Source: CAITNM01 sp037138055 | Lineage (GTDB): Bacteria > Pseudomonadota > Alphaproteobacteria > Paracaedibacterales > CAITNM01 | DNA length: 35,527 nt | NCBI GenBank assembly: GCA_037138055.1 | Contig: JBAXJB010000014.1 | Span: forward strand, 1 to 35,527 | Reading direction: 5' to 3' | Shown: in pieces, positions 32,447 through 35,527 of the stretch | How positions within the stretch are numbered: position 1 is the stretch's first letter | Layout of the letters: each line of letters starts with the position of its first letter | Notes under the pieces: generated by a model | What the model saw: the letters and a program-made list of their open reading frames with translations, nothing else | The model's database searches: none | What the model was told of the DNA's origin: nothing | Made by a program: the position numbers and the translations under genes

Positions 32447-32893
32447 ATGAATTTTTCTCAGAAATTTTTAATAGTCATCGTTGCGTTATTTATGAAAGTT
32501 TGTGCTAGTGGCGCACTGAATCTTGATGCAGTTGATCTAGGCGAAGTAACTCCTCCTACTACGTATACTGTTCCCACGAACACTCCAATATCACGAGCCA
32601 ATGGAGAAGATGCTGAAATTCTCTCAATTTTTATAGGAGCAGAAGACCGTAACTCTGCATCTTTTAAAGCTCTGTTAGAAGAACTTTCTTCAAGTAGAGT
32701 AAATAATGACGGTATTTTGTCAGCTGAAGCGGCTGAATCTGCTTCGCAAAAAATAGCTAATCGTGTGCCTACGCCTTATTACAAGAGGGAGGAAACGACA
32801 GTGATTTCTTTAGGTGCAGCTGCCAAACCTCAAACTGATGTAGTAAGTGGTTGGTCCTGGTGGTATCGGTGGCTATCTAGTTTCATTTCCTAA
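32447..32893 (+). CDS. Small exported protein of unknown function
   Basis: I do not recognise this 148-aa protein. It begins with a signal peptide (hydrophobic core FLIVIVALFMKVCASG, cleavage likely near residue 23), continues with a Pro/Thr-rich stretch (EVTPPTTYTVPTNTP), a charged helical middle (SFKALLEELSSSRVN, AEAAESASQKIANR), and ends in an aromatic WSWWYRWLSSFIS. The tail could sit on a membrane. ATGGAGAT lies upstream of the ATG. Its last 11 nt overlap the 3' end of the convergent petC. Codon use looks like its neighbours, so it is probably real. Confidence 0.6.
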   Translation: MNFSQKFLIVIVALFMKVCASGALNLDAVDLGEVTPPTTYTVPTNTPISRANGEDAEILSIFIGAEDRNSASFKALLEELSSSRVNNDGILSAEAAESASQKIANRVPTPYYKREETTVISLGAAAKPQTDVVSGWSWWYRWLSSFIS

Positions 32894-33638
32894 CACCCTT
32901 CCAAATGCGGCGCATTGTTGCATAAAACAACCCGGTCATAACAAGCAAATACAAAATAACCTTTAAGCCCAATCGCTTACGTTGTTCCATTTCTGGTTCG
33001 CTTGCCCACGCCAAAAATGTAGTTACATCATGGGCCATTTGCTCAACCGTCGCATTGGTGCCGTCATTATAAGTCACCAATCCTTCGCTAAGTGGTGGTG
33101 CCATTGAAAGTGCATGGCCTGGAAAATACTCATTATAATATTGCCCTGGGCTTAACTTGAAATCAGGGTTTTCTTTAAATCCTGTTAAAATTGCGTACAC
33201 ATAATCTGTACCATGCATTCTGGCTTTAATCACCAATGACAAATCTGGTGGCAATGATCCATTATTGGCAGCTCGGGCCTGCTTGTCATTTGCATAAGAG
33301 TTGGGAAAATAATCAGACGGCCTGCCTGGGCGTTCGAACATATCGCCAGCATCGTTTGGGCCATCCTTGATTTGATATTGGGATGCCAACACCTTAATTT
33401 CAGATTTGGTTAATCCTAATGCTGCAAGATGCCGAAATGAAATGTATTTAATGCCATGGCATGCTGAACAAACTTGTTTGTAGACTTGAAATCCACGTTG
33501 CAGTGCTGCGCGGTCAAAGGTTCCTGTTGGTGATGCAAAGCTCCAGTTTTGCTTTGGTGGAATAGGGGCGTGTTCTGCACTAAGGGTGGTTATAGTTAGC
33601 AGAATTGCAGCAGCAGAACCTATATGAAACAAAATCAT
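32883..33638 (-). CDS. petC: Cytochrome c1 of the bc1 complex
   Basis: Haem c-carrying subunit that passes electrons from the Rieske centre to cytochrome c in the periplasm. The 251-aa precursor has a signal peptide, the haem-attachment motif CSACH (Cys57, Cys60, His61) and the sixth ligand Met179 in HALSMAPPLS. A C-terminal membrane anchor (VILYLLVMTGLFYAT) and a basic end fix it to the inner membrane. PGRPSDYFPNSYAN is another family stretch. Its start overlaps the petB stop by 4 nt (ATGA). Confidence 0.96.
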   Translation of the reverse strand: MILFHIGSAAAILLTITTLSAEHAPIPPKQNWSFASPTGTFDRAALQRGFQVYKQVCSACHGIKYISFRHLAALGLTKSEIKVLASQYQIKDGPNDAGDMFERPGRPSDYFPNSYANDKQARAANNGSLPPDLSLVIKARMHGTDYVYAILTGFKENPDFKLSPGQYYNEYFPGHALSMAPPLSEGLVTYNDGTNATVEQMAHDVTTFLAWASEPEMEQRKRLGLKVILYLLVMTGLFYATMRRIWKGVRK

Positions 33639-34801
33639 ACTATTTCCTCAGGTACGTTTTTGGCTTTTTCAAAGCGGTCAAGCAGAGGACAAAACACCCA
33701 GAAATGAATAAAGTAATAGGCAGTAGCTGCTCTTCCAATCCATAAATACGCACCTTCTGGTGGCTTGGCGCCAATCCAACCCAAAGTAATAATGTTTATT
33801 ACTAACACCCAAAATAGTTTTGAAAATATAGGCCGATATCGTGCGCTGCGCACCGGATGACGGTCAAGCCATGGCAGCACCATTAAGGTGAAAACCGCAC
33901 CAAACATTGCTAACACCCCGCCAAGCTTGCTAGGGATTGAGCGCAAAATTGCATAAAATGGCAAGAAATACCATTCAGGAACAATATGCGGCGGAGTTAC
34001 CAATGGGTTCGCCTGTATGTAATTATCAGGTTCCCCAAAAAAGTTGGGCATGAAGAAAACAATAAATGCGTATATACATAAATACACACCAAGACCGAAT
34101 AGGTCTTTTATGGTGTAGAAAGGGTGAAAAGGAACTTTATCTTTTTTCTTAGCATCAAGCCCGGTTGGGTTGTTTGATCCAAACCGATGCAAACTTACCA
34201 TGTGCAGCATGACAACGCCTATAATCATGAACGGTAGCAAATAGTGAAGGGCAAAAAATCTGTTCAACGTTGGGTTATCTACTGAAAAGCCACCCCATAG
34301 CCATTGCACAATGCTTTCTCCGCCCGGAAAGGCTGAAAATAAATTGGTAATAACCGTGGCGCCCCAAAAGCTCATTTGTCCCCATGGCAATACGTATCCC
34401 ATAAAAGCAGTCGCCATCATCAGTAGCAAAATCACTACTCCTAAAATCCATAATAATTCACGGGGGTTTTTGTATGATCCGTAATACAATCCACGCAACA
34501 TGTGCAAATAAACGACTATAAAAAACATCGATGCGCCGTTCATATGAATGTAGCGAATCAGCCAACCTCCATTTACTTCGCGCATAATCCGCTCAACACT
34601 GTCAAAAGCCATGTCTACATGGGGAACGTAATTCATGGCAAGGAAAACACCGCTTAAAATCATAATCACTAAGGTGATTCCGGACAGTGACCCGAAATTC
34701 CACATATAATTTAAATTTTTAGGAGTTGGGTAATCTTTTAGTTCTTTGCGGAAAAACGTCACAACAGGTAAGCGGTGATCAATCCATTCTAGTATTTTCA
34801 T
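33635..34801 (-). CDS. petB: Cytochrome b of the bc1 complex
   Basis: Membrane core of complex III, with two haems b and the quinol sites. The 388-aa protein has about eight membrane segments. The four haem-ligand histidines are His86 and His100 (helix B) paired with His186 and His200 (helix D), 13 residues apart in each case. The quinol-site PEWY motif is at 275-278. It is a full-length one-piece cytochrome b, as in mitochondria and proteobacteria, rather than the split b6/subunit IV form. The stop of petA is 5 nt upstream. Confidence 0.97.
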   Translation of the reverse strand: MKILEWIDHRLPVVTFFRKELKDYPTPKNLNYMWNFGSLSGITLVIMILSGVFLAMNYVPHVDMAFDSVERIMREVNGGWLIRYIHMNGASMFFIVVYLHMLRGLYYGSYKNPRELLWILGVVILLLMMATAFMGYVLPWGQMSFWGATVITNLFSAFPGGESIVQWLWGGFSVDNPTLNRFFALHYLLPFMIIGVVMLHMVSLHRFGSNNPTGLDAKKKDKVPFHPFYTIKDLFGLGVYLCIYAFIVFFMPNFFGEPDNYIQANPLVTPPHIVPEWYFLPFYAILRSIPSKLGGVLAMFGAVFTLMVLPWLDRHPVRSARYRPIFSKLFWVLVINIITLGWIGAKPPEGAYLWIGRAATAYYFIHFWVFCPLLDRFEKAKNVPEEIV

Positions 34802-34806
34802 GAGCG

Positions 34807-35352
34807 CTATCCGATTTTTAAAACAGTGTTGTTATTTAAGAATTCATAGTTTGGTATATCAAGGTTTCGTGGGGCTGGCCCTTCAATAATGCGACCAGAA
34901 ATATCGTAACGTGAACCGTGACAGGCACACAGCCAGCCACTTTCAGCCGGTGCCATATTTTTACGTTCCGTAGGAACGCATCCTAAATGGGTGCAAATGC
35001 CAATCACCACAAGCCATTCTGGATTTTTCCCAAAGCGGTCATGGTCTGTTTGTTTGTCAGGTAGTGTGCTTAATGGCGTATCATGTGCGGCCTTAATTTC
35101 TTCTGATGTGCGATGCCTAATAAAAACAGGTTTGCCTCGCCACATAGTGGTTAAGCTTTGCCCAGGCTCAAGTTTTGAAATATCAACTTCAATACTGGCA
35201 ACCGCCATAACATCTGCAGCGGGATTCATACTATTTATAAATGGCCACGCAGCAGCGCAAACACCCACAACTCCAACAGATGTAGCGGTTAGTTTTAAAA
35301 AATCTCTGCGTTTTGGATCTTCAATTGGGTTTTTATCGGTCGATTCGTCCAT
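34807..35352 (-). CDS. petA: Ubiquinol-cytochrome c reductase Rieske iron-sulphur subunit
   Basis: Takes electrons from quinol through a 2Fe-2S cluster. The N-terminus has a Tat signal (KRRDFLK) followed by a hydrophobic segment that remains as membrane anchor. The cluster ligands are Cys120 and His122 (CTHLGC) and Cys142 and His145 (CACHGS); Cys125 and Cys144 form the usual disulphide. Length (181 aa) is normal. First gene of petA-petB-petC; the promoter must be in 35353-35527, where I see no other gene and no clear sigma-70 boxes. Confidence 0.97.
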   Translation of the reverse strand: MDESTDKNPIEDPKRRDFLKLTATSVGVVGVCAAAWPFINSMNPAADVMAVASIEVDISKLEPGQSLTTMWRGKPVFIRHRTSEEIKAAHDTPLSTLPDKQTDHDRFGKNPEWLVVIGICTHLGCVPTERKNMAPAESGWLCACHGSRYDISGRIIEGPAPRNLDIPNYEFLNNNTVLKIG

Positions 35353-35527
35353 AAGACATAAGGTAATACTTGATTTGTTAAAGAGTAATCTAAAAATTTA
35401 AGGAACGCAAAATTTGCAAAAAACTCAAAAAATATGCAATTGCAAAAGTGTGACAAAGAAAAAATATAAAAGCAATTAGATAGTGTAGTCACGAGATAAT
35501 AAAGAGTGATATGCTCTCCTAAAAAGA

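Noticed and set aside
35353..35492. Short protein at the right edge overlapping the petA start
   Set aside because: Very AT-rich, Phe/Leu/Asn-biased frame that overlaps the well-supported petA N-terminus; no ribosome-binding site or family match.

Overview
This window looks like chromosomal DNA of an AT-rich alphaproteobacterium (roughly 40% G+C by eye), probably a host-associated or intracellular one of the Holosporales/Rickettsiales type. The alphaproteobacterial placement rests on an almost canonical CtrA cell-cycle regulator, the divergent slt/dapA pair, and the petA-petB-petC cytochrome bc1 operon. The intracellular lifestyle is inferred from an UhpC/GlpT-type organophosphate antiporter, a queuosine-precursor importer coupled to tgt, a DUF2608 HAD protein, and palindromic repeat elements. 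No tRNA, rRNA or CRISPR array was seen.

Layout. 1-3226: the 3' part of a trypsin-like protease gene meets topA tail to tail, with a terminator that overlaps both stop codons. 3469-9448: a rightward envelope/DNA-repair cluster bamD-recN-murG-murC-murB, with an unusual structured spacer between murC and murB. 9490-15847: leftward genes, namely an outer-membrane barrel, trmD-rplS, a sugar-phosphate transporter, a class A penicillin-binding protein and tatD. 15902-17071: metK, facing right. 17201-20614: leftward transaldolase-like gene, greA and a soluble lytic transglycosylase, whose start codon overlaps that of the divergent dapA (20613-21461). 21468-22151: a small GIY-YIG nuclease gene packed between copies of a two-part palindromic repeat. 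22224-23843: an outer-membrane barrel and ctrA, the latter preceded by a phased TTAA array. 24034-24148: a second, different palindromic repeat. 24208-26861: the translationally coupled DUF2608-yhhQ-tgt operon. 26937-28454: rpmB, then rpmJ with a ferredoxin-NADP reductase. 28627-30441: a secreted NHL-propeller protein with an autotransporter-like tail. 30449-32317: kup. 32447-32893: a small secreted protein of unknown function. 32883-35352: the bc1 complex operon.

How the genes fit together. Much of the window serves the envelope: DapA makes the diaminopimelate precursor, MurB/MurC/MurG build the peptidoglycan monomer, the class A PBP polymerises it, Slt remodels it, and BamD helps insert barrels such as the two encoded here. 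CtrA may control several genes, since TTAA-N7-TTAA sites occur upstream of ctrA, between kup and the small secreted gene, and before the NHL gene. The tgt operon looks like a queuine or preQ1 salvage unit. The best candidate for an undescribed system is the GIY-YIG gene with its bracketing repeats, which has the architecture of a miniature mobile element in which the nuclease could act on its own palindromes. Next come the DUF2608-yhhQ-tgt operon, with its atypical TGT motif, and the phased TTAA arrays.
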